In this document: in pieces, positions 49,139-59,118 of the stretch
Layout: each line of letters starts with the position of its first letter
How positions within the stretch are numbered: the first letter of the stretch is position 1
From: Anomaloglossus baeobatrachus
Lineage: Eukaryota; Chordata; Amphibia; Anura; Aromobatidae
Reading direction: 5' to 3'
NCBI RefSeq assembly: GCF_048569485.1
Contig: NC_134359.1
Coordinates: 151,860,933-151,924,932 of the forward strand
Length of the DNA stretch: 64,000 nt
Position numbers and translations under genes: made by a program
Notes under the pieces: generated by a model
What the model saw: only the letters and a program-made list of their open reading frames with translations
Database searches by the model: none
What the model was told of the DNA's origin: nothing

Positions 49139-49175
49139 CTGAGGAAGGGAGCTGAGACTCCAGAAACGCGTAGAT
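49139..49175 (+). ncRNA. Hammerhead-like motif, right PLE arm
   Basis: CTGAGGA, stem II AGGGAGCTGAGACTCCA (GGAG pairs with CTCC), then GAAACGCGTAG. Penelope-like elements are known to carry minimal hammerhead ribozymes in their terminal regions. This is the best-preserved copy in the window. Confidence 0.6.
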
Positions 49176-49426
49176 CTGTGCAAAATAAAGATCCATTAAT
49201 CTGAAAACCTGAGAAGTGATCATTGGCACGGCGTATGAAAACCCTATTTTCTTGTTTTGTTCTCTGTTATCTGCCGTTTGGGTTGCTGCTGCCTTGATCC
49301 AAGTTTTCCATGCCTTTACAGTAGTTGTGACTTTCACAACTTCATCAGGTGAGTATTATTGCTCCCTGTCCCTACCCCGTGTGTTATTGGGGTAAGACCC
49401 TATTGTGCTTCTCCAGAGATCTCTAC

Positions 49427-49442
49427 TCAGTGACTTCCTCCT
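49427..49442 (+). repeat. 16-bp target-site duplication, right copy
   Basis: TCAGTGACTTCCTCCT, identical to 36,378-36,393. Confidence 0.85.
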
Positions 49443-49604
49443 GTCATTCTATTGAGTCAGAAGAAAATATGCAAATTGGAGCCTGCAGAGAGTCTAAGGA
49501 GAGGGAATTAAGCTTGGTCTACCTGCTTGTCTCTGTCTATACTGCAATTTAATAGGCCATGTATTGATTCAGTGTTTCAGATACAAAAATTAATTTCTTA
49601 AAGG
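49443..49604 (+). mobile_element. Old Ty3/gypsy fossil, gag zinc-knuckle part
   Basis: A CLYCNLIGHVLIQC sequence (CX2CX4HX4C, the gag zinc knuckle) lies in this short piece between the PLE and the Gmr1-like element. It is the second part of the plus-strand fossil that starts at 35,758. Confidence 0.6.
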
Positions 49605-50094
49605 TGTGAGGTAGCAGCGTTGCTCGGGCAAAAATGTGAGGCAGTGAGGCAGCAGTGTGTTTACACCAACAGTCTATTTATTGTTGCACCATAAATAGAT
49701 CCAATTTCCCACAGTCAAAGTCTCTTCCGGAGCACAGCCGGTGCATATAGACAAATCCTTTGTATCAAAAGTCTTGTTACCTTAGGGTTCTCCTAGGCTC
49801 ACACTCCTGGCCTGTGTTCACTCCACACAGAGCCAGCTCAACTCACACAGCATGTGTTAGCTTCAACAAGCCTGGCTCTCAACTGAGACACACCCTGATG
49901 TGCTCTGCAAGATTTAAACTAAAATGCTGGACATGAGGATTGCTACAAAACCTGGACTGGGAGGAGGGAGCTGTCTCCCAGTTACCCTTTGTGCTATACT
50001 CCCCATAATAGCTATAGCAAACCCAGAGGGTTTCCAGACACATTCTGAGGGACACATAGCGGTCTTCAAATATTACTCCTGTCACTGCCTCACA
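49605..50094 (-). repeat. 3' LTR of the Gmr1-like fossil
   Basis: 490 bp, from TGTGAGG to CCTCACA on the plus strand. These ends are each other's inverse complement and follow the TG...CA rule. Confidence 0.9.
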
Positions 50095-53000
50095 TATCCC
50101 CCCCCCCTCAGTTAAAACGGGCGGGGTTGAACATTCGCCAACATACAGGGGGGCCCTGGAGAGGGCATCCGCATTGCCCTGCAACTTACCAGCCCGGTGT
50201 TCCACAGAAAAGTGAAAGTTCTGCAAGGAGAGAAACCACCTGGTGACTCTAGCATTTCTCTCCTTGGCAGTCCTCATCCAGACCAAAGGGGAGTGGTCTG
50301 TCACTAGGCGAAAGTGTCGCCCCAGAAGGTAGTAGCGTAGGGATTCCAGGGCCCATTTTATGGCCAGGCACTCCTTCTCCACTATGCTATAGTTCTTCCC
50401 TGCCGGCGTGAGTTTTCTACTCAAATAGGTGACCAGGTGCTCTTCTCCATCTACCTCCTGGGACAGAACTGCACCGAGACCCACCTCAGAGGCATCTGCC
50501 TGCACTATAAACTCCTTTGAAAGTCAGGGTTGACAAGGACAGGCTGACCACATAGGAGACAACCTTTAGCGCCTGAAAGGCTTCCTCTGCTTGTGTATTC
50601 CAGTGGACCATGACCGACTTCTTCCCTTTTAAGAGATCGGTCAAAGGCGCCGACCTTCCAGCAAAATTGGGTATGAATCGTCGGTAATACCCCATTATAC
50701 CCAGAAAGGCTCTTACCTGTTTTGTGGTATGGGGATGAGGCCAGTTTTGAATGGCTTCGATTTTGTTTACTTGTGGCTTGATAACCCCTTGGCCTATCAC
50801 ATACCCCAAGTAACGGGCTTCTTTGAGACCCATAGCACATTTGTTTGGATTTGCTGTCAGACCAGCAGCTCTGAGCGAATCCACTACCGCTTGTACCTGA
50901 GATAGGTGGGTGCTCCAGTCACTGCTATAGATGATGATGTCATCCACATATGCAGAGGCATACGGTTGATGGGGTTCTAACACTATGTCCATTAATCTCT
51001 GAAACGTGGCCGGAGCCCCATGTAAACCAAATAGCAAGACGACATAGTGATAGAGCCCCCCTGGCATGACAAAAGCGGTCTTTTCTTTTGCCGCCTCTGT
51101 CAGCGGCACCTGCCAGGACCCTTTAGTGAGATCGAGAGTCGTGAAGTACCTGGCCCGTCCCAGTCTATCAGCTCGTCGACCCTGGGCATGGGATACATAT
51201 CAAATTTCGAAACCTCATTTAATTTTCGGAAGTCATTACAGAATCTTAAAGAACCGTCTGGTTTCGGGATCAGCACAGTGGGACTGGCCCATTCGCTCGT
51301 GGATTTTTCAATAACCCCTAGTTGGAGCATCTTTTTTACCTCCTCCGCAATGGCTTGCCTACGAGCCTCTGGTACCCAGTATGGCCTCAGGCGTACCCTT
51401 ACTTGAGGCTCGGTGACAATATCATGGTGGATTACGGTTGTTCGACCGGGTAGGCTTGAGAACACATTCGTATTCCGCTGTACTAACCTCCGAGACTCCC
51501 GTCTCTGCTGTTTTGAGAGAGAATCCCCTATCCTCACTCCCAATTCATCATCAGGGGACTCCTCCTTTGTTGTTGTCAAGGCACCTGAAAAGGTTAGGTC
51601 CAACGTTACGTCAGTCACCATACATTCTCTGTCTATCCACGCCTTAAGCAGGTTTACATGGTATATTTGCTCTGGTTTTCTTCTACCTGGTTGATACACC
51701 TTATAGTTTACTTCCCCTACTTCCTCCCGGATCTCATAGGGACCTTGCCATTTGGCTAAGAACTTACTTTCTGCAGTAGGTATTAGGACTAAGACACGAT
51801 CCCCCGGTTTAAAAGACCTGACGGAGGCCTTTCTATTATACTGAGTACTTTGGGCCGCGTGATCATCCAGCAAATGCTCTTTAACAATGGGCATTACTGC
51901 CGTGATATGATCCTGCATACCCGTGCTTCTGTGAGGGGTGGGCTCCTGTTCCCAAGTTTCTTTAACAATATCCATCAGTCCTCGCGGATGTCTGCCATAC
52001 AGTAACTCAAATGGCAAGAACCCGGTGGAAGATTGTGGGACCTCGCGGATAGTGAACATTAAATAGGGCAATAACATGTCCCAATCTTTCCCCTCTTTGG
52101 AGACCACCTTTTTCAACATAGCCTTCAGAGTTTTATTGAAACGTTCCACTAGACCATCGGTCTGGGGATGGTACACTGACGTGCGTAGCTGCTTGATCTG
52201 AAGGAGTTTGCACAGTTCCTTCGTAATTTTAGACATAAAGGGAGTGCCCTGATCGGTCAGGATTTTTTTGGGTAACCCCACGCGACAGAACATAGCAAAC
52301 AACTCTCGAGCAATAAGCTTTCGCCGAGGTGTGGCGCATGGGAACGGCCTCCGGATAACGCGTCGCGTAATCCATCACTACCAGAATGTGCTGGTGAGCA
52401 CGGGCTGATTTTACAATGGGTCCGATCATATCCATAACAATCTGCTCAAAAGGCACATCTATAATGGGTAAAGGTATCAGAGGACTACGGAAACGGTGCG
52501 TGGGTGCGGTCAACTGACAAACGGGGCAGGACTCACAGAACCTCTTAATTTCTGCGCCGACCCCTGGCCAGTAAAACTGCTGAAACATGCGTTCCCGCAT
52601 ATTTCTTTTCACCTAGGTGCCCACTCATTAGGTGGTTATGAGCCAATTCCAAGGCATGACGGCGGAACGGCTGAGGGACCACCAACTGTTCCACTATTTC
52701 CCCCCGGACTTTATCAACCCAATAGAGCAACTCTCGATTTAGAGCCATGTAGGGAGTTTCCAGCTTGGCACCAGGCCGCTGGGGGACCCCATTAAATGCC
52801 TGTATATTTCCACGTCCAGGAGCCAATGTGGGGTCCCGGAGCTGTGCTGTTCCAAAATTATCTGGAGACACGATCAACTCCAGAATTGCCTCGGGTGGCT
52901 CAACCTCTCCTGCCATTACCTCTAGGGGGAACCTGGCAGGGTTACACTCTTTCCCTATACTGGTGACCCCTACGGCAGGTATCCCTGAGTCAGGATCGTC

Positions 53001-54628
53001 CGGCTCAGGGCCTGGTTCTATCATACATCTCGGAGGGCTGGGCCGCCTCCCACATAATGTCCAGAACAGGGGCAAGTCTCTTCCCAAAATAACATCATAT
53101 GGAAGTCTTTTCATCACTCCCACTTCATGTTGAACCTCTCCACATGAGGTAGCAATGGTGACCCTATCCATAGGGTATTCACGTAGGTCTCCATGTATAC
53201 AAAGTACCCCTATTTTATGTCCCATGGGGTTTTCCCCAGAGATCAAGGAGGCATGTACAAGAGTCACAACACTTCCTGAGTCCAACAAAGCCTCTGCTGT
53301 ATAGCCATTAACACGTACTTTGCATAGATGGGGCTCTTCCCTCATAGTAACAGTGGTTACGGCACAAACAGTATGATCATACAATGATTCCCGGCGAGTG
53401 TACCGGCAGTCCATGGGTTCTGATGTGAGTGGGCACTGTGCCATCATATGCCCCAGCTAATGGCACCGCCAGCACATAACAGCAGAGGTGTCCCTGTTTC
53501 GGGTGTCTGATTTTGGGGAACCGGGACTCCCGCTGACCTTAGTCTGGGGTTTACTCTCTGCCAGGGCTGAAGACGGGGCCGCACCCGAGGAGGGACGGGA
53601 GTCTTTCACCAACTGTGAAGGGGACGTATCCCTACGGAGTGCCCGCCGTGAAGCAGAGTCCCGGACCAACTCCTGGGTAGCTGTGTAGCGTTTCAGCAAA
53701 TTAACTAGTTGGTCTAGGGTACCGGGATCCCCCTGGCCCACCCACCGTTGAATGGGGTCTGGCAAAGTCCGCACAAACCGTTCAATCACCACCCGCTCAA
53801 TCATCCGTCCGGGGTTCAAGGTCTCCGGCTGGAGCCATTTTTTCACAAGGTCCAGTAAGACATGGGCCTGTGAACGTGCAGGTTTTCCCTCCACAAAGGA
53901 CCACTGATTCACTCGCTGGGCCCGGAGATAAGTGTTAACCCCCATTCGTGCAAGGATCTCACCTTTCAGTGTGCCATAGTCCTTGGCATCCTCCGTACTG
54001 AGATACAGGTAGGCTTTTTGGGGTTCACCTACCAAGAACGTGGCCACGACATCAGTCCAACGGTCGATAGACAATTTCTCTCGCTCAGCGGTCCTCTCAA
54101 ACACGGAGAGAAAAGCTTCTGGGTCGTCCTCTGCACTCATCTTCGTAAGTGCCGCTCTTACTCTGTCCTGGGCCGCAGGAGGGACTGGATGACTTGGAGT
54201 TACCGCTTGGAGTGCATCTCACAGAGCCGCAAGCTGCTGAGTCAGCAAGCTGTTTGTCTCCTGTTGCTGAACTAAGGCCAGCAGAAGCTGGGCATTGGTT
54301 TGATGCTGCTGAGCATTAGCCTGTTGCTGGTGAGCATTGGTTTGTGCAAAAGCCTGCTGTAGTTGAGCACTAGACTGGGCCAGCTGCTTTATAAGATCCT
54401 CCATGGTGACTGCTGAGTTAAACTGTAACTTTGCATGTTTGATCATAAACATGTGAAAACTGGGTTGTTGCCCCTAGCAACCAGGCTGCAATGCCCGCAA
54501 GCTTTGTGGACCCGCCGATCCACCGCAAACAGACAGTAAAAAAAAAAATCTTCTTTTTTTTTTCGGGGAAGTACCTCCTAGGCCATTGCCCGTAGCAACC
54601 AGGCTGCCATGCCCGCATTCTCCACCAT

Positions 54629-55103
54629 AATGAGGTAGCAGCGTTGCTTGGGCATAAACGTGAGGCAGTGAGGCAGCAGCATGTTCACACCAACAGTCTA
54701 TTTATTGCTGCAGCATAAATAGATCCAATTTCCCACAGTCAAAGTCTCTTCCGGAGCATAGCCGATGCATATAGACAAATCCTTGTTACCTTAGGGTTCT
54801 CCTAGGCTCACACTCCTGGCCTGTGTTCACTCCACACAGAGCCAGCTCAGCTCACACAGCATGTGCTAGCTTCAAAAAGCCTGGCTCTCAACTGAAACAC
54901 ACCCTGATGTGCTCTGCAAGATTTAAACTAAAATGCTGGACATGAGGATTGCTATAAAACCTGGACTGGGAGGAGGGATCTGTCTCCCCGTTACCCTTTG
55001 TGCTATACTCCCCGTAATAGCTATAGCAAACTCAGAGGATTTCCAGACACATTCTGGGGGACACATAGCGGTCTTCAAATATTACCCCTGTCACTGCCTC
55101 ACA
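54629..55103 (-). repeat. 5' LTR of the Gmr1-like fossil
   Basis: About 475 bp, matching the other LTR at about 95%. Internal to it on the minus strand a TGG-beginning stretch follows within a few bases, as expected for a primer site, but I could not assign the tRNA. Confidence 0.88.
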
Positions 55104-56540
55104 AAGGGTAAAGAGAAAAATAAAGAATCATTAATATGTAAGAACCCTGGTTCTAAAGATTTGAAATGATCTCTCATGCATACAACTGGGTTGTTTTTTT
55201 TTTACAAGTGTCTTTGATTACCAAATCTGGAGTTATAACTACCTCTGCATTTGTTGATTCAGGTTCCACTTTAGATCTCATTGACAGTGATTTTGTAATC
55301 GAGTGTGGGTATACAGTTTCAACTCTCAGCCTTCCTATTCAAGTATCCACAATTGATAATTCTCCTCTTACCCAAAGTTATGTTACTTTAAAGGTTGATA
55401 ATGTCAGTATGAGAGTGTGATAATTGCACACAATCTATTTCATTCATGCGGTTTCCTTTCTTACCAACTAAAATTGTGTTGAATATTCCCTGGTAGGTTA
55501 AACACAATCCTACCATCAATTGGGAGACTTGTGAGGCTAAGTTTTGGGAAATTTTTGTTTTACCAGTTTAACTAAATCCCTGGCTTCTTTTAGATCTCTT
55601 CTTCCAGATTTCATTTAGGATTTTAAGGATGAATGTGAAGTTCTTCATCCTTATAGGTCTTATGATTGTGCTGTCAAATTTATGCAAGCCTAAATCTAGG
55701 TTAAAGAGTTTTAACCTCTCTTCCTGAAAGCGATGCCTTCAAAAGAGTACATTCAAAAAAGTCTCACCAAGGGTCACATTAGGCCTTCCACCTCACCAGT
55801 CATTGTGAGATTTTTCTTTAAGAAAACATATGGAGGGTTGCATCTGTGTTTGGATTAGAGCAAAATTAATAGGATTACTGTAGGAAATCCTTACCCACTA
55901 CCTCTTATTCCTGACCTGTTTAATCAACTAGCGGGGGTCAAGTGGTTTTCTAAACTGGATTTGAGAGGACAAATAACCTTATATGTATTTGCCAAGGTGA
56001 GAAATGGAAGACTGCCTTCAATACACCTGAGGGTCACTTTAAAACTTTGGTGATGCAGTTCACGGTTTCAGGATTTCATAAATTATATTTTTTCTTTTTT
56101 TAGTTGGTAGATTTGTAGTAATATACTTTTATGACATCTTGACTTACTCAGTTTATCATAAGGAGAATCAGGAGCATTTTTGACAGGTACTTCAAACTGT
56201 TTGTGACAATCATTTATTTGCCAAGCTAGAGAAGTGTCAATTTGAGGTGCAACAAATTCAGTTTTTGGGTCAATTGGTTTCTGCTAAAGGTTTTCAGATG
56301 AATCTCTTTGAGGAACAGGCAGTCTTTGATTGGGTACAACCTACTAACCTTAAAGCTTTGCAGTAGTTCTTAGGTTATTGCTACTTATTATTATAAGTTA
56401 ATTAAGAACTTTTCAGCTATAGTCAAATCTCTTACTGATGTGACCAAGAAGTGTACTGATTATTTTCTTCTTGGTCTACTGAGACTGCTGATGCCTTTGT
56501 GGCTCTTAAAACAGCTTTTTCTAAGCCCCATATCCTGAAA
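55104..56540 (+). mobile_element. Old Ty3/gypsy fossil, protease to RT part
   Basis: Near 55,240 the frame shows AFVDSGSTLDLID, a retroviral-type aspartic protease. Around 55.8-56.0 kb, RT-like pieces such as GGLHLCLD and PLPLIPDLFNQL follow. This is the third part of the plus-strand fossil, starting directly after the Gmr1 insertion. It is heavily broken and much older than the Gmr1-like element. Its 3' end runs into a TTAA-type repeat. Confidence 0.7.
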
Positions 56541-56990
56541 AATGAAAACATTAGGGGTCTCGAAAAATGGTGACAAAAGCAACAGATTTATTTTAACAAA
56601 ATTCAAAACTGTTTTTTACCACCTAAATGAAAAAAAAAACTATACATGTTTGGTATCTGCATAATTTCACTGACCTGGAAAATCATATTGCCAGGTTAGT
56701 TTAACTGTATAGTGAACATGGTAAATAAAAAACAAAACAAAAAAAAAACCAATTGTCGAATTGCACTTTCATTGCAATTTCAATGTTCTTGGATCCCCCC
56801 CTTTTCTAGTGCATGTGGTAGAATAAATGGGCTCCTTAAAAAGTACAACTTGTCCATCAAAAAAAACAAGCTCTTAAATGGCTATGTGGACAGAAAGATA
56901 AAAAGTTATGGCTCTTGGAGCAAGGGGAGGAAAAACTAAACTGAAAGAAAATCCCCAAAAATCGCAATGCCATGAAGGAGTTACCTGCTG
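56541..56990. repeat. Partial TTAA-type repeat
   Basis: Has the block AAAGTTATGGCTCTTGGA and ends CATGAAGGAGTTA, as at the right ends of TTAACCCC repeats. The left end is missing. Confidence 0.5.
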
Positions 56991-57140
56991 TCAGAGGACC
57001 GTCAAGTTAACGAAAGCTTATGTTCTTAAACTATACGCAATGATGAATATATATGTGAAGCAAATGGGAATATATTATCAATATATCTGCTGTATAATAA
57101 ACAATGGAATTGCAAAAACTACACATTAATCAATAAGTTT

Positions 57141-57516
57141 AAGACTATGTGCGCACGTTGCGTATTTACATGCAGTTACGCTGCGCTCTGCACTGCAGCG
57201 TAACTGCATGCATCCTGCGTCCCCAGCATAATCTATGAAGATTATGCAGCAGCCGTGCACACGTGGCGTTTTAGAGCATAGCGCTCCGGCTGCTGCCCGA
57301 AGCGCGCGTTCTAAGAAATGACATGTCACTTCTTTCCTGCGCTTTGCCTGCAGCTCCTTCTCTGTCTATGGGAGGGGCTGCAGTCAGAGCGCATGGAATT
57401 GGCTTTTTTTTTTTTTCACTAAGGACTTTTCTGCAGCGATTTGAAGCGCACGTGTGCTGTTCAAATCGCTGCAGAAATTTCTGCAGGGCCAGTACGCAAC
57501 GTGTGCACATAGCCTT
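57141..57516. mobile_element. MITE with 24-bp ends, 376 bp
   Basis: Ends AAGACTATGTGCGCACGTTG and, inverted, AAGGCTATGTGCACACGTTG, flanked by TA. The interior has further self-complementary parts (CAGTTACGCTGC with GCAGCGTAACTG). No coding capacity. It abuts the next MITE. Confidence 0.75.
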
Positions 57517-57517
57517 A

Positions 57518-58087
57518 GGGTGGCTTTACATGCTGCGATATCCGGCCCGATATCGCTAGCATGAGACCCGCCCCATCGTTTGTGCGCAACGGGCATAATG
57601 CTGTCCGTAGCACACAAAATCGCGCACTCCCGTCACACGTACTTACATGGCCTACGACGTCGCTGTGACCAGCGAACCACCTCCTTTCTAAGGGGGCGGT
57701 CCGTTTGGCGTCACAGCAACGTCACTAAGCGGCCGCCCAATGATAGCGGAGGGGTGGAGATGAGCGGGACGTAACATCCCGCCCACCTCCTTCCTTCCGC
57801 ATTGTGGCCGGAGGCAGGTAAGGAGATGATCCTTGTTCCTGCGGCGTCACACATAGCGATGTGTGCTGCCGCAGGGACGAGGATCAACTTCGCCTCAGCG
57901 ACAGCAGCGATAATTGGGAGCGGACCCCCATGTCAACGAGGAGCAATTTTGGACGTTTTTGCAACGATCCAAAATCGCTCCTAGGAGTCACACGCTACGA
58001 CATCGCTACAGCGGCCGGATGTGCGTCACAAAATCCGTGACCCCCAACGAGATCGCTGTAGTGAAATCGTAGCGTGTAAAGCCCGCT
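57518..58087. mobile_element. Harbinger-type MITE (copy c)
   Basis: Right end GTGTAAAGCCCGCT followed by TAA; the left end, GGGTGGCTTTACATG, is diverged. The interior matches copies a and b (CTCCTTTCTAAGGGGGCGG, CGGATGTGCGTCAC). It sits one base after the 376-bp MITE. Confidence 0.75.
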
Positions 58088-58535
58088 TAAATCAGATCTA
58101 TACAATTTATGAAATTCACAAACTAACTTCTTTGCTTATTAGTCTTATTAGGTTTTCTAGTTTATAAAGTAAAGTGATGGCATATAGCTAGGGGTGAGTT
58201 CATCTGCTAACACTACACAAATACCGAAAATGTAACTTTTTGTAGCATAATGGGTGACCATTGCACTGATGTGAGGATAAAGCTTATATGGGGCAATATT
58301 CCAACATTTATTACATGGAAAAAATACAATATCACTAATGATCAAGTAAGATTTAATGTAATAATGCAATCAAAACATTTATTTAACCAATGTCTAAAAA
58401 AAATATATGCGGGAATCTATAAAACAAAAAATTATTTACTGGAAAAAGTTGTCAATATTATAGCCAAAATATCTTCAAGTATTGCCACTTTAGTGAAGAA
58501 ACTTTGTTATTTCAGTAACCACTAGAACATCTTAC

Positions 58536-58569
58536 CTGCTCTTACACCTTCATAAAAATCATGTCCTTT
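58536..58569 (-). CDS. HIBCH: HIBCH, penultimate exon (34 nt)
   Basis: Minus strand: a pyrimidine tract and acceptor TTTCTCTTTGTAG, then 34 nt coding for KGHDFYEGVRA plus one base, then donor GTAAG. Vertebrate HIBCH has RGHDFHEGVRA at this place, directly before VLIDKDQ, which is exactly what the exon at 3,484-3,599 supplies. The final G of this exon completes the Val codon. The exon starts in phase 0. The preceding exon (coding for the ...SQACM region in the human protein) is not in the window, so the upstream intron is longer than 5.4 kb. At 34 nt this is a very small exon facing a 55-kb downstream intron. Confidence 0.93.
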
Positions 58570-59118
58570 CTACAAAGAGAAAAAGAAGAAAACATGTCAG
58601 TTTGTTTGAATACAATTACCTATGGATGTGATGAGACTGTGCTTTCTTTTTTCCTATTTAATTACATAATCTTTAATTAACACTGACATAAGTCAAATAA
58701 ATTCCCCACACTTTCCCCAAGCCCTACAATGTTGTATAAAAGCCTATAGATATTTCAAAAGAAATACTACAGCTAACTAAACCTTTTCCACTTTTAATAT
58801 ATCAACCAAAACTGAGATAATTTTGAGTGAGGCAAAACAAAAATAACCAAACAAAACCAATGTGGTTGCATAAGCGTAAACATCCTCTAATAACTGGTAA
58901 TGTGGTTATGTTCAGACTTAGTCAATCACATTTATAATCAAGTTAATCAGTGGTCAGTGCACAGGTGCCATCATATAAAGGTATTCTGATTAACCCAATA
59001 TGAAGTTTAGCTGTTCTAGTAGGATTTTCCTGACATTGTCTTAGTTACATTTTACAGCAAAAAACATGCTCCATAAACAGCTTAAAACACAGCAAAGGTA
59101 TCTCCATGTTGAAGTTAT
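58570..59118 (-). other. Upstream HIBCH intron, no feature seen
   Basis: AT-rich unique-looking sequence with no exon-like block on the minus strand. Confidence 0.5.

Larger units (their letters stand above)
36394..49426. mobile_element. Penelope-like element (PLE) head-to-head dimer
   Basis: Two 5'-truncated PLE 3' ends face each other. The left copy is on the minus strand: 47,341 down to 47,145, then 37,883 down to 36,394, interrupted by the Helitrons. The right copy is on the plus strand (about 47,343 to 49,426). The arms are about 98% identical by eye over 1.5 kb apart from one ~85-base indel. The copies differ in 5' truncation: the right one keeps about 128 bp more. Both code for the end of the GIY-YIG endonuclease, then a long T-rich 3' region with a hammerhead-like motif. 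A 16-bp target duplication flanks the whole. The 154-codon hydrophobic frame present in both arms is a by-product of the T-rich sequence. Confidence 0.88.
49605..55103 (-). mobile_element. Gmr1-like Ty3/gypsy LTR element (fossil)
   Basis: An LTR element of about 5.5 kb on the minus strand, flanked by AAGG on both sides. Parts in 5'-3' order: gag (about 54.4-53.5 kb), protease with an LDSG motif (about 53.3), integrase with zinc-binding, core and GPY/F parts (about 52.75-51.6), reverse transcriptase (about 51.4-50.5) and RNase H (about 50.5-50.2). Integrase before reverse transcriptase is the defining order of the Gmr1 group. A G-rich polypurine tract adjoins the 3' LTR. The two LTRs differ at about 22 of ~475 positions plus one 15-bp indel, so the insertion may be of the order of ten to a few tens of million years old, depending on the assumed rate. 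The element is broken in a few places. Confidence 0.9.
3600..58535 (-). other. HIBCH: HIBCH terminal intron, 54,936 nt
   Basis: The donor GTAAG at 58,531-58,535 and the acceptor ...CTTTACAG at 3,600 onward bound one intron, read on the minus strand. It is almost wholly built of transposable elements of both orientations, detailed in the other entries. I see no other HIBCH-like coding block inside it, so no exon is evidently missed. Confidence 0.85.

Noticed and set aside
54600-54630. Assigning a tRNA to the Gmr1-like primer site
   Set aside because: A TGG-beginning sequence is present, but it does not clearly match a tRNA 3' end that I know.
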